Shown: positions 23,632 to 34,720 of the stretch, piece by piece
How positions within the stretch are numbered: the stretch's first letter is position 1
Layout of the letters: each line of letters begins with the position of its first letter
From: Gentiana macrophylla
Taxonomy: Eukaryota > Streptophyta > Magnoliopsida > Gentianales > Gentianaceae
Length of the DNA: 64,000 nucleotides
Assembly (NCBI GenBank): GCA_026214975.1
Contig: JAOBSW010000978.1
Coordinates: forward strand, 1-64,000
Direction: 5' to 3'
Notes under the pieces: model-generated
What the model saw: the letters and a program-made list of their open reading frames with translations, nothing else
Databases searched by the model: none
Told to the model about the DNA's origin: nothing
Program-made: the position numbers and the translations under genes

Positions 23632-24032
23632 GGGGGAATGAGGGAGAAGGACAGAAATATTTCATCAATTGAGTAGAAGGACAGTCTTTTGAAACTTTTG
23701 CATAAAGGACAAAACTATTTATTCATGGTTTAAATTCACTTGTGTTCGAAATTCACTGTTTAAATTCACTTGCCCAAATTCCTTTGTTTAAATTCACTAA
23801 TTTTCAAAATTCATTGTCGAAATTCACCGATTTTGGGATTCACTTCGTGAAAATTCACCGTCGTAAATTCACCGATTTCGGGATTCACTGGGAAGATTCA
23901 CTGATTTTCGGGATTCACTGTTTGTCCTTCTCGCTATAAAAATTATGCAGTTGTCCTTCTCCCTATAAAAAATATGTAGCTGTCCTGTTACTTAAAAATA
24001 TTCCAGATTGTGTCCTTATCCCTAATTTTCCA
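23632..24032. mobile_element. Mutator-like MITE, 401 bp
   Basis: This non-satellite insertion is flanked by a perfect 9 bp direct repeat TTACAACTT (23623-23631 and 24033-24041), the duplication length typical of Mutator-like transposons. The ends are imperfect inverted repeats: GGGGGAATGAGGGAGAAGGA on the left, and TGGAAAATTAGGGATAAGGA as the complement of the right end. By hand, 17 of the first 22 positions agree. The interior is non-coding and holds repeated AAATTCACTG/AAATTCACCG units and a doubled TGTCCTTCTC motif. The 65-codon ORF inside it is a by-product of those repeats. Confidence 0.85.
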
Positions 24033-27000
24033 TTACAACTTTATGTACAATAAAACGGGGGTTTATATCTTTTTGTATATAATTGTATATTAAAGTTTAC
24101 TCAAAACCGGGGTTTACAACTTTTTGTATATTATTGTATTAGAGTTCACTCAAAACGGGGGTTTACAACTTTTAACGGGGGTTTACAACTTTTTGTATAT
24201 AATTATATTAGAGTTCACTCAAAACAGAGGTTTACAACTTTTTGTATATAATTATAGTAGGGTTTACTAAAAACGGGGGTTTACAACTTTTTGTAAATAA
24301 TTGTATAGTAGAGTTACTCAAAACAGCGGTTTACAACTTTTTGTATATTATTGTATTAGAGTTTACTCAAAACGGGGGTTAATAATTTTTGTATATAATT
24401 ATAGTAAAGTTCACTCAAAACGGAGGTTTACAACTTTTTGTATATAATTGTATAGTAGAGTTTTCTCAAAATGGGGGTTTCACTCAAAACAGGGGTTTAC
24501 AACATTTTGTATATTATTGTATTAGAGTTTACTCAAAACGGGGGTTTACAACTTTTTATATATAATTATACCAAAGTTCATTCAAAACGGAGGTTTACAA
24601 TGTTTTGTATATAATTATAGTAGAGTTTACTCAAAATCGGGGTTTACAACTTTTTGTAAATAATTGTATAGTAGAGTTTACTCAAAACGGGGTTTCACAA
24701 CTTTGTATATTATTGTATAAGAGTTTACTCAAAACGGGGGTTTACAATTTTTTGTGTATAGTTGTATTGTAGATTTTACTCAAAACGGGGGTTTACAACT
24801 TTTTGTATATAATTGTATTGTATAGTTTACTCAAAACAGGGGTTTAAAACTTTTTATATATTATTGTATTAGAGTTTACTCAAAACGGGGGTTTACAAGT
24901 TTTTGTATATAATTATCGTAGAGTTCACTCAAAACGGAGGTATACAATTTTTTGTATATAATTGTATAGTGGAGTTTACTCAATACAGGGGTTTACAACT
25001 TTTTGTATATTATTGTATTAGTGTTTACACAAAACGGGGGTTAACAACTTTTTGTATACAATTATAGTAGAGTTCACTCAAAATGGAGGTTTACAACTTT
25101 TTGTATATAATTATAGTAGAGTTTAGTCAAAACAGGGGTTTACAATTGTAAATATTTGTATAGTAGAGTTACTCAAAACGGGGGTTTACAACTTTTTGTA
25201 TATTATTGTAATAGAGTTTACCTAAAATGGGGGTTTACAACTTTTTGTAAATAAAACAGGGGTTTATATCTTTTTGTATATAATTGTATAGTAGAGTTTA
25301 CTCAAACGGGGTTTACAACTTTTTGTATATAATTGTATTAGAGTTTACTCAAAATGGGGGTTTACAACTTTTTGTGTATAATTATAGTAGAGTTCACTCA
25401 AAATGGAGGTTTAGAACTTTTTATATATAATTATAGTAGAGTTTACAACTTTTTGTGTATAATTATAGTAGAGTTCACTCAAAATGGAGGTTTAGAACTT
25501 TTTATATATAATTATAGTAGAGTTTACTCAAAATGGGGGTTTACTGCTTTTTATATATTATTGTATTAGAGTTTACTCATAATGGGGGTTTACAACTTTT
25601 GGTTTATAATTATAGTAGTGTTCACTCAAAATGGAGGTTTACAAGTTTTTTTATATTGTTGTATTAGAGTTTACTCAAAACGGGGGTTTACAACTTTTTG
25701 TATATTATTGTATTAGAGTTTACTCAAAATGGGGGTTTACAACTTTTTGTATATAATTATATTGGAGTTCACTCAAAACGGAGGTTTACAACTTTTTGTA
25801 TATAATTATAGTAGAGTTTACTCAAAACGGGGGTTTACAACTTTTTGTAAATAATTGTATAGTAGAGTTACTCAAAACAGGGGTTTACAACTTTTTGTAT
25901 ATTATTGTATTAGAGTTTACTCAAAACGGGGGTTAATAATTTTTGTCTATAATTATAGTAGAGTTCATTTTTGTATATAATTGTATAGTAGAGTTTTCTC
26001 AAAATGGGGGTTTCACTCAAAATGGGGGTTTACAACATTTTGTATATTATTGTATTAGAGTATACTCAAAACGGGGGTTTACAACTTTTTGTATATAATT
26101 ATACCAAAGTTCATTCAAGACGGAGGTTTACAATTTTTTGTATATAATTATAGTAGAGTTTACTCAAAATCGGGGTTTACAACTTTTTGTAAATAATTGT
26201 ATAGTAGAGTTTACTCAAAACGGGGTTTTACAACTTTGTATATTATTGTATAAGAGTTTACTCAAAACGGGGGTTTACAACTTTTTGTGTATAGTTGTAT
26301 TGTAGATTTTACTCAAAACGGGGGTTTACAACTTTTTGTATATAATTGTATAGTATAGTTTACTCAAAACAGGGGTTTACAACTTTTTGTATATTATTGT
26401 ATTAGAGTTTACTCAAAACGGGGGTTTACAAGTTTTTGTATATAATTATCGTAGAGTTCACCCAAAACGGAGGTATACAATTTTTTGTATATAATTGTAT
26501 AGTAGAGTTTACTCAATACAGGGGTTTACAACTTTTTGTATATTATTGTATTAGTGTTTACACAAAACGGGGGTTAACAACTTTTTGTATATAATTATAG
26601 TAGAGTTCACTCAAAATGGAGGTTTACAACTTTTTGCATATAATTATAGTAGAGTTTAGTCAAAACAGGGGTTTACAATTGTAAATATTTGTATAGTAGA
26701 GTTACTCAAAACGGGGGTTTACAACTTTTTGTATATTAATGTAATAGAGTTTACCTAAAATGGGGGTTTACAACTTTTTGTATATAATTGTATAGTAGAG
26801 TTTACTAAAAACAGGGATTTACAACTTTTTGTACAATAAAACGGGGGTTTATTTCTTTTTGTATATAATTGTATAGTAGAGTTTACTCAAAACGGGGTTT
26901 TCAACTTTTTGTATATTATTGTATTAGAGTTTACTCAAAACGGGGGTTTACAACTTTTTGTATATAATTGTATTAGAGTTTACTCAAAACGGGGGTTTAC

Positions 27001-27065
27001 AACTTTTTGTGTATAATTATAGTAGAGTTCACTCAAAATGGAGGTTTAGAAGTTTTTATATATAA
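24033..27065. repeat. Tandem satellite, segment 5
   Basis: It resumes with TTACAACTT after the MITE. A block with the GTACAATAAAACGGGGG and TATACCAAAGTTCATTC landmarks occurs twice; the second landmark is about 1.5 kb apart at 24564 and 26095. The segment ends TATATATAA, and TATAA (27061-27065) is the target duplication of the next element. Confidence 0.96.
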
Positions 27066-27069
27066 TGAA

Positions 27070-27261
27070 ATGAATCCAGATCCACAACCTACACATGATC
27101 CGCTATCATTTCGGGTTGGACCTGAAACTCGGCTTCAACGTAAAAAGAGGCTCAAAGCTTTGGAAAAATTAGCCCAAGTAATAATGCAAGAGTCCAAGAC
27201 CAATGATGAAGATTCTGAAGTAACCAAGTCCATCATTTATGCGTGTGGGCTGCCTGAATAA
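27070..27261 (+). pseudogene. LTR-encoded pol tail copy in 5' LTR of element 2
   Basis: It carries the 63-residue tail with GPETRLQRKKRLKALEKLAQ and YACGLPE. In the 5' LTR it lies upstream of the TATA box and is not expected to be expressed. The working copy of this sequence is the one at 42274-42465. Confidence 0.6.
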
Positions 27262-27567
27262 ATGGCCCAACACTTTGGCCTTTATTATGATAATATAATA
27301 TATATTATATTATGCAATATTACTTAAATGAATGACAAAAACGTGGCTGAATACGGAGAAGAAATGGCGCCACTTTTGGCTGATTTTGGAAGATGGAAAG
27401 ACAAGTTTTGGAAATGCAAAATACATTAAATCAAGGATTTCAAGAGTCCAAGCATTTATTCAAAATACATTGATTAATGATGCTTGGAAAACCAAGAGTT
27501 TGGGGCGCCACTTTTATCCTAGTTTTTAGAAAAACTTTTCATCTTACTTTTCTATCTATTATTGTCC

Positions 27568-27575
27568 TATAAATA
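27568..27575 (+). promoter_or_regulatory. TATA box in 5' LTR, element 2
   Basis: TATAAATA in GTCCTATAAATACCC, about 370 bp before the LTR end, is the likely promoter for the genomic RNA. Confidence 0.65.
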
Positions 27576-27938
27576 CCCAAACTATTGTAACTTGTAATTC
27601 AGCCTTTTGAAATCAATTAATCAAATTATATTTGTTCTTCACTTGGAAAAGTGTTGTGTGAGTTTCTCTGGAAAGGGAATTCAAATCTCGGATTATCAAG
27701 GACTTGAGCAATCCTTGTGGTTATCCATATACCAAGGTGCTTAGAAACAGGTTTTCTAAGTGTTGAGGTTTTATTCCAAGGTGCCTTCACACGGGTTGTG
27801 ATTGTGTCGCAGAGCTTATTATTCCAAGGTGCTTCCACACAGGTTGTGGTTGTGTCAAGGACTTCCAAATACCTTCAAATCCACAATCCTAAGTATTCAT
27901 TCGATCCGAAGCCTTCCTCCGGGCGGTTTCGCATCAGT

Positions 27939-27949
27939 TGGTATCAGAG
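27939..27949 (+). promoter_or_regulatory. Primer binding site, element 2
   Basis: TGGTATCAGAG is complementary to the 3' end of plant initiator methionine tRNA and starts two bases after the LTR. Confidence 0.92.
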
Positions 27950-28110
27950 AATAGTGGATTGACGGTATTATATCCCTTTACTTTATTTCAAAAAAATTCA
28001 TATATAAAAAAAAATTAAAATTATTTTATGTTGCATATTATCGTATGTATCTGAAGAACCATAGTATGCATATGATCGTGTGTATTTGAAGAACACTTTA
28101 TTTCGCACGA

Positions 28111-28112
<2 letters not shown>

Positions 28113-28170
<58 letters not shown>
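28113..28170. repeat. (TA)n microsatellite in leader of element 2
   Basis: About 29 AT dinucleotides lie at the leader position that is also (TA)n in element 1. Confidence 0.95.
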
Positions 28171-28173
<3 letters not shown>

Positions 28174-28500
28174 AAATAAAATAAAAGGTGCACAAGTAAA
28201 TCGTGTGTATTTGAAAAATAATTTGTTCCGCACGAGCATACTGTTCCGTACGAGCAACAAGTTAGAAAAAAAAAAAAAAAAAAAAAATCGTTTTATACAC
28301 TTCACAATTTTTGTGTTACATCTTTGAATATCTTCTCTAAAATACTTCACAATTTTTGTTTGTTCACTTTGGAATTTCAAAAACTCTTAAAAAGAATTCT
28401 TGATTCTTCACTCTTGGTATTTGGGAAAATTCGAGTATCGCTGATTACTTGAAATCCGAATTGATTCTCTATTTGAGTAAATAAACCTTTGAGAGAAAGA

Positions 28501-30038
28501 ATGGCGAATATAATGATGAATTGGAAAGAAGATTTCAAGCCCAATTTCAAGCTCTTGAAACAAGATATCAGCAACAACTTGAACAAATGAGGCAAACTGT
28601 AGCTGATGGAGCTAGACAGAATAGACAAGATGAGCAACACACTGAACTTGAACCCAGCAATTACTCTGAACAAGAAGATGACGAGGAGGAAAATGACACA
28701 ACAACAGTTTTAGCACCACGGAGAGCTGTAGCACCACGGGACACTCTTCAAGGTATAAAACAGAAAATTCCGGCATTTAAAGGTAGTTCTAATCCTGATG
28801 AATATCTTTCTTGGGTTGTTAAAGTTGAACAAGTTTTTAATTGTCATGATTATTCGGAAAGGAACAAAGTAAAACTTGCTACTATTGAATTTGAGGAACG
28901 AGCTATTCTTTGGTTCCACAAAACTAATGAAAAGCGCAGGAAATTAAGGCAACAAGCAATTTCTTCTTGGGAGGTTCTTAAAAATGAAATGCATAGAAAA
29001 TGGGTTCCCGAATCCTATCGTCGTGAGCAAGTGAGGAAGTTACAAACTCTCCAACAAGGCGATAAATCTGTTCAAGCCTATCAAGATGAGTTAGAAATGG
29101 CCTTATTTCGAACAGATACCGAAGAATCTGATGAACATACCATGGCTCGATTTTTGGGAGGTTTGCGGCCCGAGATAGCGGACAAAGTTGAAATGATGAA
29201 TTGCACTACCTATGATGAGATGGTACATGCAGCCTTAACTATGGAGAAGCAACTCAAGAAGAAGAAGACGCAATTTGCAAAGAATCATTCAGGTACCACA
29301 CCAACTAAGCCTTTTCAATCCAAAGGCGATGGAGGTAAGTTTCCTTTTAAAAATTCTGCTGTTAAATATACCCCTCCCCAAGTAACAAATGACCTTCCTA
29401 ACAAGGAAAAATCTGATGGCACTTTGAGATGTTATAAATGGCAAGGATTAGGACACAAGGCTAATGAATGTGCGAACAAGAGATCTTATATCGCAGCCGG
29501 AGATGGGAAGTATCAATCAGCCTCGGAAGATGAGAATGAACAGCCCTTAAAGGAGCAAGAGTCGGCTGAAAATGAAGAAGACGATGAAGGTATTTCATTT
29601 GATGAACGAGCAATGTTTGTAACAAAAAAAGTCCTGAGCGCCGTGAATCAAATTGATAATGATGAGGTACAGGGTGAGAATATTTTTCAAACTCGTTGTC
29701 TTATCGAAGGTAAGTTATGCATGATGATTATTGACTCTGGAAGTTGTACTAATGCCGTAAGTGATGAGGTTGTTGAAAAATTGAATATTCCCACCGTTAA
29801 GCACCCGCAACCGTATAAATTGCAATGGTTAAATGAATGTGGTTCGGTTAAAGTCACGAAGCAAGCATATGTGAATTTCAGTCTTTCAAAATATGAAGAT
29901 AAAATCCTTTGCGATGTGGTTCCTATGCATGTCACGCATATATTACTTGGCCGTCCATGGCAATTTGATAAACGTGTCACTATGATGGTTTTCTTAATAA
30001 ATACACCCTTTCGCATAAAGGAAAGCGTATCACTTTGA
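28501..30038 (+). pseudogene. Gag and protease of CRM element 2
   Basis: The likely start is the ATG at 28501 (MAN..NDELERRFQAQF); a small deletion just after it puts it out of frame with the 505-codon stretch that opens at 28521. Residues here count from 28521. A coiled coil lies at 1-30, an acidic stretch at 40-60 and the retrotransposon gag domain at about 90-245 (ILWFHKTNEKRRKLRQQAIS, RFLGGLRPEIADKVEMM). The zinc knuckle at 304-317 has Trp in place of the second Cys (CYKWQGLGHKANEC). The aspartic protease has the DSGS active site at 405-408 and LLGRPW at 475-480. A one-base loss near 29985 ends the frame; in the other frame it continues [14 protein letters not shown] into the RT ORF. Confidence 0.9.
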
Positions 30039-31651
30039 GTCCTTTGGCACCACACGAGGCTCATTCTGATCAAGTTAAGTTTGCAAAAAAGAGAGAGGCT
30101 GAACACACTAATGCACACGCACCTATTAATTCTGAAACTGTGAATGTTAAAATGCCTTCTGAGACCATTAAAGTGAATTCCAAAAGTCATGATAAAAAGA
30201 TGAAGTATGCGGCTGTCCGAAACCCCATTTTATTCATATATAAGGATTCCTATCCGTTAGTGGCTCATTCGGAATTTGATGAGCACTTATCTACTTTAAA
30301 TCCTTGTTATATGCTTGTATCTGATCTTGCGGGAATTCTTCCCGATGTAGTACTAACCCTTTTGCATGAATTTGAAGACGTATTTCCGGAAGAAGAACCA
30401 AGTGGATTACCACCCCTACGAGGAGTGGAACACCAAATTGATTTTATCCCGGGAGCAGTTCTACCAAATCGTCCGGCATACAGGGCGAATCCTGAGGAAA
30501 CTAAGGAAATTCAGCGTCAAGTTCAAGAGTTGCTGGAAAAAGGGAAGATTCGAGAATCTTTGAGTCCATGTGCGGTTCCCGTAATCATTGTGCCTAAGAA
30601 GAATGGTGAGTGGAGGATGTGCACCGACTGTCATGCCATCAATCAAATCACGGTAAAATATCGATATCCCATTCCTCTTCTTAATGACATGTTGGATGAA
30701 TTGCATGGTGCAAAATTATTTTCGAAAATTGATTTAAAAAGTGGTTACCATCAAGTACGAATCCGTGAGGGAGATGAATGGAAAACATCGTTTAAAACAA
30801 AGTTTGGGTTATATGAATGGCTCGTAATGCCTTTTGGTCTCACCAATGCTCCAGGCACATTTATGCGATTAATGAATGAACTCCTTAGAGAATTTATTGG
30901 TCGGTTTGTAGTGGTCTATTTTGATGACATCTTAATTTACAGCCATGATTTAAACTCGCATCTATCACACTTAAAGGCTGTTTTGGAAACCCTTCGAAAA
31001 GCGCATTTATTTGCTAATCTTAAGAAATGTTCCTTTTGCTTGGATCGTGTTGTTTTCCTTGGTTTCGTTGTAAGTGGACAGGGAATTGAAGTTGACCAAG
31101 AAAAGGTAAAGGCAGTGGCTGAATGGCCTGAACCTAAAAGCACAACGGAGGTCCGAAGTTTTCATGGCTTGGCCAGTTTTTACCGGCGATTCATCAAGAA
31201 TTTCAGTAGCATAGCCGCCCCTTTGAACGAGTTAGTCAAAAAGAACACACCATTCCATTGGGGTCCTACTCAAAGGGAAGCATTCGAAACTCTTAAAAGT
31301 CGTTTAATATCTGCACCTATTCTTGCTTTACCTGATTTCTCTAAAACATTTAAGATTGAGTGCGATGCATCCGGGGTGGGTATTGGTGGTGTTTTAATAC
31401 AAGAGGGACGTCCTATTGCATACTACAGTGAGAAGTTGAAAGGCGCACAATTAAATTATGCCACGTATGATAAAGAACTATATGCACTTGTTCAGTGTTT
31501 ACGTGTGTGGCAACATTACTTGCGTCCGAGGGAATTTGTCATTCATTCCGATCATGAATCTTTAAAATATTTGAAAGGGCAATCTAAATTGCATTTGCGA
31601 CACATTCGTGGATGGAATTTATTGAATCATTTCTTATGTGATCAAATATAA
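30035..31651 (+). pseudogene. Reverse transcriptase and RNase H of CRM element 2
   Basis: The 538 codons continue the polyprotein (the apparent start is a TTG inside it). RT spans about 140-400: [10 protein letters not shown] with Asp 233, the catalytic YFDD at 295-298, [21 protein letters not shown] and [15 protein letters not shown]. RNase H follows with Asp 444 (IECDASG), Glu 481 ([13 protein letters not shown]) and Asp 506 (HSDHESL), so its catalytic residues are present. NAPGTFMR replaces the usual NAPSTFMR. The frame breaks after LRHIR (near 31611), where one T is missing compared with the other elements; the true continuation [20 protein letters not shown] is readable in another frame. 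Confidence 0.93.
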
Positions 31652-32239
31652 AAAGGAAAAGAGAACACCGTTGCCGATGCATTGTCTCGGCGCTACACTC
31701 TAATCACACACATGCAAACCAAACTACTTGGTTTTGAGCACATTAAGGAGTTGTATGCATCGATCTTGATTTTCTTTGAGTTATATAAATCCACTGAGAA
31801 TACGGCATGTGATAAGTTTTATAGACACGAGGGATTTTTGTTCAAAGAAAATAAATTATGCATTCCTCGAGGGTCTATGCGTGAATATTTAGTTAGGGAA
31901 GCACACGGTGGAGGACTTATGGGACACTTTGGCATTGCTAAGACTTTTGACATACTTCACTCACATTTTTATTGGCCTAAAATGGTTCGTGATGTTCATC
32001 GAATTTGTGAGTCTTGTATAACATGTCTTAAAGCGAAATCTAAGTCACATCCACATGGATTGTACACACCACTTCCTATTCCCTCATTCCCCTGGACCGA
32101 TCTTTCTATGGACTTTGTGTTAGGATTACCGCATTCTCAAACGGGAAAGGACTCTATCTTTGTGGTGGTTGATCGATTTTCAAAAATGGCTCACTTTATC
32201 GCATGTAATAAAACAAATGATGCTCGTGATATTCTTTGA
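31652..32239 (+). pseudogene. Integrase zinc domain and first half of core, element 2
   Basis: The frame resumes with [17 protein letters not shown] and runs to NKTNDA. It has the HHCC zinc domain ([18 protein letters not shown]) and the first catalytic Asp in [11 protein letters not shown]. It ends in a frameshift at about 32225, where the family sequence [10 protein letters not shown] is scrambled to DARDIL. The apparent TTG start at 31682 is inside the polyprotein. Confidence 0.9.
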
Positions 32240-32893
32240 GTTGTTCTTTAAAGAAATAGTGCGGCTACATGGTGTTCCAAAATCAATTGTTAGTGATCGA
32301 GACGTAAAGTTTGTAAGTCATTTCTGGCGTATACTATGGATGCGTCTTGGCACTACTTTGTTATATTCTACCGCATACCATCCCCAAACCGATGGTCAAA
32401 CCGAAGTTGTGAATCGAACTTTGGGTCAATTATTGCGCACCGTAGTTCAAAAAAACTTAAAGAATTGGGAGTCTTGCTTACCATATGTTGAATTTGCATA
32501 TAATCGTGCTACTCACTCTGCTACTAAACATTCACCATTTGAGATTGTGTATGGTTTTAATCCTATCACTCCTATTGATCTTGTTCCTCTTCCTCCAGGT
32601 ATGCACACAAGTCTCGAGGGAGAAAACAAAGCTAAGATGGTCCGTGAGTTGCATGCAAAGGCAAGGCAGAATGTGGAGGCTCAAACTGCTGGATATGAAA
32701 AGCAAGCAAATAAAGGTCGAAAGGAAGTTGTCTTTGACCCCGGAGATTGGGTATGGCTGCATTTTCGCAAAGAAAGGTTTCCCGCAAAACGCAAGACCAA
32801 GCTACACCCACGTGGAGATGGCCCATTCCAAGTTTTGGAGCGCATCAACAATAACTCATACAAGCTTGACATTCCACCCGACTGGGGCGTTCA
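32229..32893 (+). pseudogene. Integrase second half, element 2, interrupted
   Basis: After the frameshift it reads [20 protein letters not shown], with the second catalytic Asp, [13 protein letters not shown] with the Glu, and the C-terminal domain [17 protein letters not shown] to [11 protein letters not shown]. It is cut at 32893 by the copia-type element; reading on past that point gives a spurious end. The missing end, NSFNVADLHPFDNPDDLR, is at 42186-42269. Confidence 0.92.
32889..32893. other. Target site duplication GTTCA, left
   Basis: GTTCA before 32894 is repeated at 42186-42190. Joining the flanks restores the sequence found undisturbed in element 1 (GGCGTTTCAAACTCCTTCAA), apart from one T. 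Confidence 0.95.
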
Positions 32894-34709
32894 TGTTAGA
32901 TGTAATATCGTCGGATCAATCATGGATTGACCCGATTACGCAGCGGAAGGCATCAGATCTAGATCTAAACGAAACAAAATACATAAATAAAAGATCTAAT
33001 CCTACAAGGGGTTGGATTTTTACCTTTTATGGTGCTTAACTCCAAGAAAAAGTAGTATCCACGCAAGTTGAGAAGCCACGACCTTCCAACGTGTGTCTCC
33101 CAAAGAACACCAGGTGGATGGTGTTTCCCCGCCGCCGGACCTCCTTGATATGCTACCGGAAAAATCCCGAAAATTTTTCCAACTCGAACCCTAAGAATAG
33201 AGGCCGAAATTTTCAGCCAATTTCTCTTGTGAATAGTGACGTGAATAGTGTGTTTCAAAAGGCTTGGAAGAACTCTCTTTATATAGGAGAGTAAAACTTA
33301 ACCTCCAAGGATTAAATAATTAAGAGATAATTATTACATTAATCCTTTTTCCAAATAAAAGATAAATAAAATAATTATCCCAAACAAATTAGGATAAATC
33401 ATATTATTATCTAATATTTCATGAATTATCATTTAACAAATAAAAGATAAATCACACATTAAATAATTATCCAAGAAAACTAATTTCTTAATAATATATT
33501 AATGCAAATATGCGCCCCAACACTTAGTCAAATAAGTCATGCATGATATTTCTATATTTGACCAATTAGGTCAAAAGGTCAACACACCAATTTGGGCCGA
33601 GTCCACTTAAAATGTCTTTTCCGTGTATTTAATTATTTAGTCCAACTAAACAATTAATTCACATATCAATTAAATAGCCCAATCCACTATTTAATTATAA
33701 TTGAGGTGCAACGACGAGAAACCTATATGCTATATTAGGAGCCACGTGGGGACCATGGACCCATATTCAATGAGCTACAATAAATTAGATAAAATTATTC
33801 GTCGATGTAATAATTATATCCAACTTATTAATTCGGGATTACACCACCATAAACCCGAAACTAAACTCTATCGAATATAGATAACTTACACTCAAATTAT
33901 GAGTCTAAAGCGCCCAATCGATATAATCATTACATACGGATAAATCCTCCATAGACTGCTCACTTCGATTCGGGATATTTCCGTAAACCCTTCTCAAACA
34001 TATTATCCTTATTTACCATTAACCCCTAGTGATCAATTAGTTCATATTCAATATAATATGAACTCGGCCGATCGATCGTTTCTAGGGTCAACAAATAAAG
34101 GAATCGTCTCTCTACTTCCCAAGAGGAAGGAATGGATTCCATATTCGTGATAGCACGGACCACTCACTCATTCCGAATAGAGCCAACGAGAAGTGTTGGA
34201 CCACATACTTCAAGTGATCCTTACTAACACATCAAACTCTACCCTAGTCTAAGCAAATGTCTGTGATCACCGGGATTAAGATTAATCCATACATGATCAT
34301 CTTATGATTCGATAAGAATTCTCGATTACGGAATTATATCGAGAACTCAAATCAAATCGGTCCAACCATATATGATTATCATCATATATAAATGCCCCAC
34401 TAGGTACCTCCTATTACCGATAAGTCCGGATAAGACCGTCACACCTAAAGTGTTCAGGCGCATTAATAGCAAATTAATCATGAGACCCGTATCAGATTAA
34501 TAAACGCTACGGACTAAGTTAATTTTAAGTACATCTCACTAACTCAATCCTCTTGTGTATAGCCATACACCGAAGTTATGTGATTACATAAACGAGGTAC
34601 TTAGGGTTTTCGTGAGTGTCTTAATTATAAACATACATGCATATAATAAGATGAATTATTAATTCGTCCTAAAACAATTATATAATTGTCTTTCGGCACT
34701 ACACTAACA
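32894..34709 (-). repeat. 3' LTR of the copia-type element
   Basis: This 1,816 bp LTR runs from TGTTAGATGTAATATCG to CACTACACTAACA on the plus strand and pairs with 40365-42185. Long identical stretches alternate with short scrambled clusters of differences. Confidence 0.95.
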
Positions 34710-34720
34710 ATCTCCCACTT
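34710..34720 (-). promoter_or_regulatory. Polypurine tract of the copia-type element
   Basis: AAGTGGGAGAT on the minus strand directly precedes the 3' LTR. A second similar tract (AAGTGGGAGAATG) lies about 80 bp upstream, near 34784-34797. Confidence 0.8.

Larger units (their letters stand above)
27066..27936 (+). repeat. 5' LTR of CRM element 2
   Basis: This 871 bp LTR begins TGAAATGAATCC and ends TTTCGCATCA. It contains the tail ORF (27070-27261), the TATA box at 27568 and a tandem pair of CCAAGGTGC..TCACAC/CCACAC..GGTTGTG..TTGTGTC units near 27775-27860. It pairs with 42270-43131, from which it differs by a few substitutions and a short indel near 27680. Confidence 0.95.
27937..28500 (+). 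other. 5' leader of CRM element 2
   Basis: Primer site TGGTATCAGAG is at 27939-27949, two bases after the LTR. The leader then has a repeated CGTGTGTATTTGAA.AA unit with GCACGAGCATA (near 28077 and 28201), a (TA)n tract at 28113-28170 and an oligo-A run at 28265-28287. The gag start context ACCTTTGAGAGAAAGAATGG is at 28485-28504. No gene is seen. Confidence 0.8.

Noticed and set aside
27939..27949. Possible tRNA genes at the TGGTATCAGAG sites
   Set aside because: Only the complement of the tRNA 3' end is present, next to LTRs; no cloverleaf or A and B boxes are seen.
32485..33039. 184-codon ORF overlapping integrase and the copia-type LTR
   Set aside because: It is a shifted reading of the integrase C-terminus that runs into the inserted LTR.
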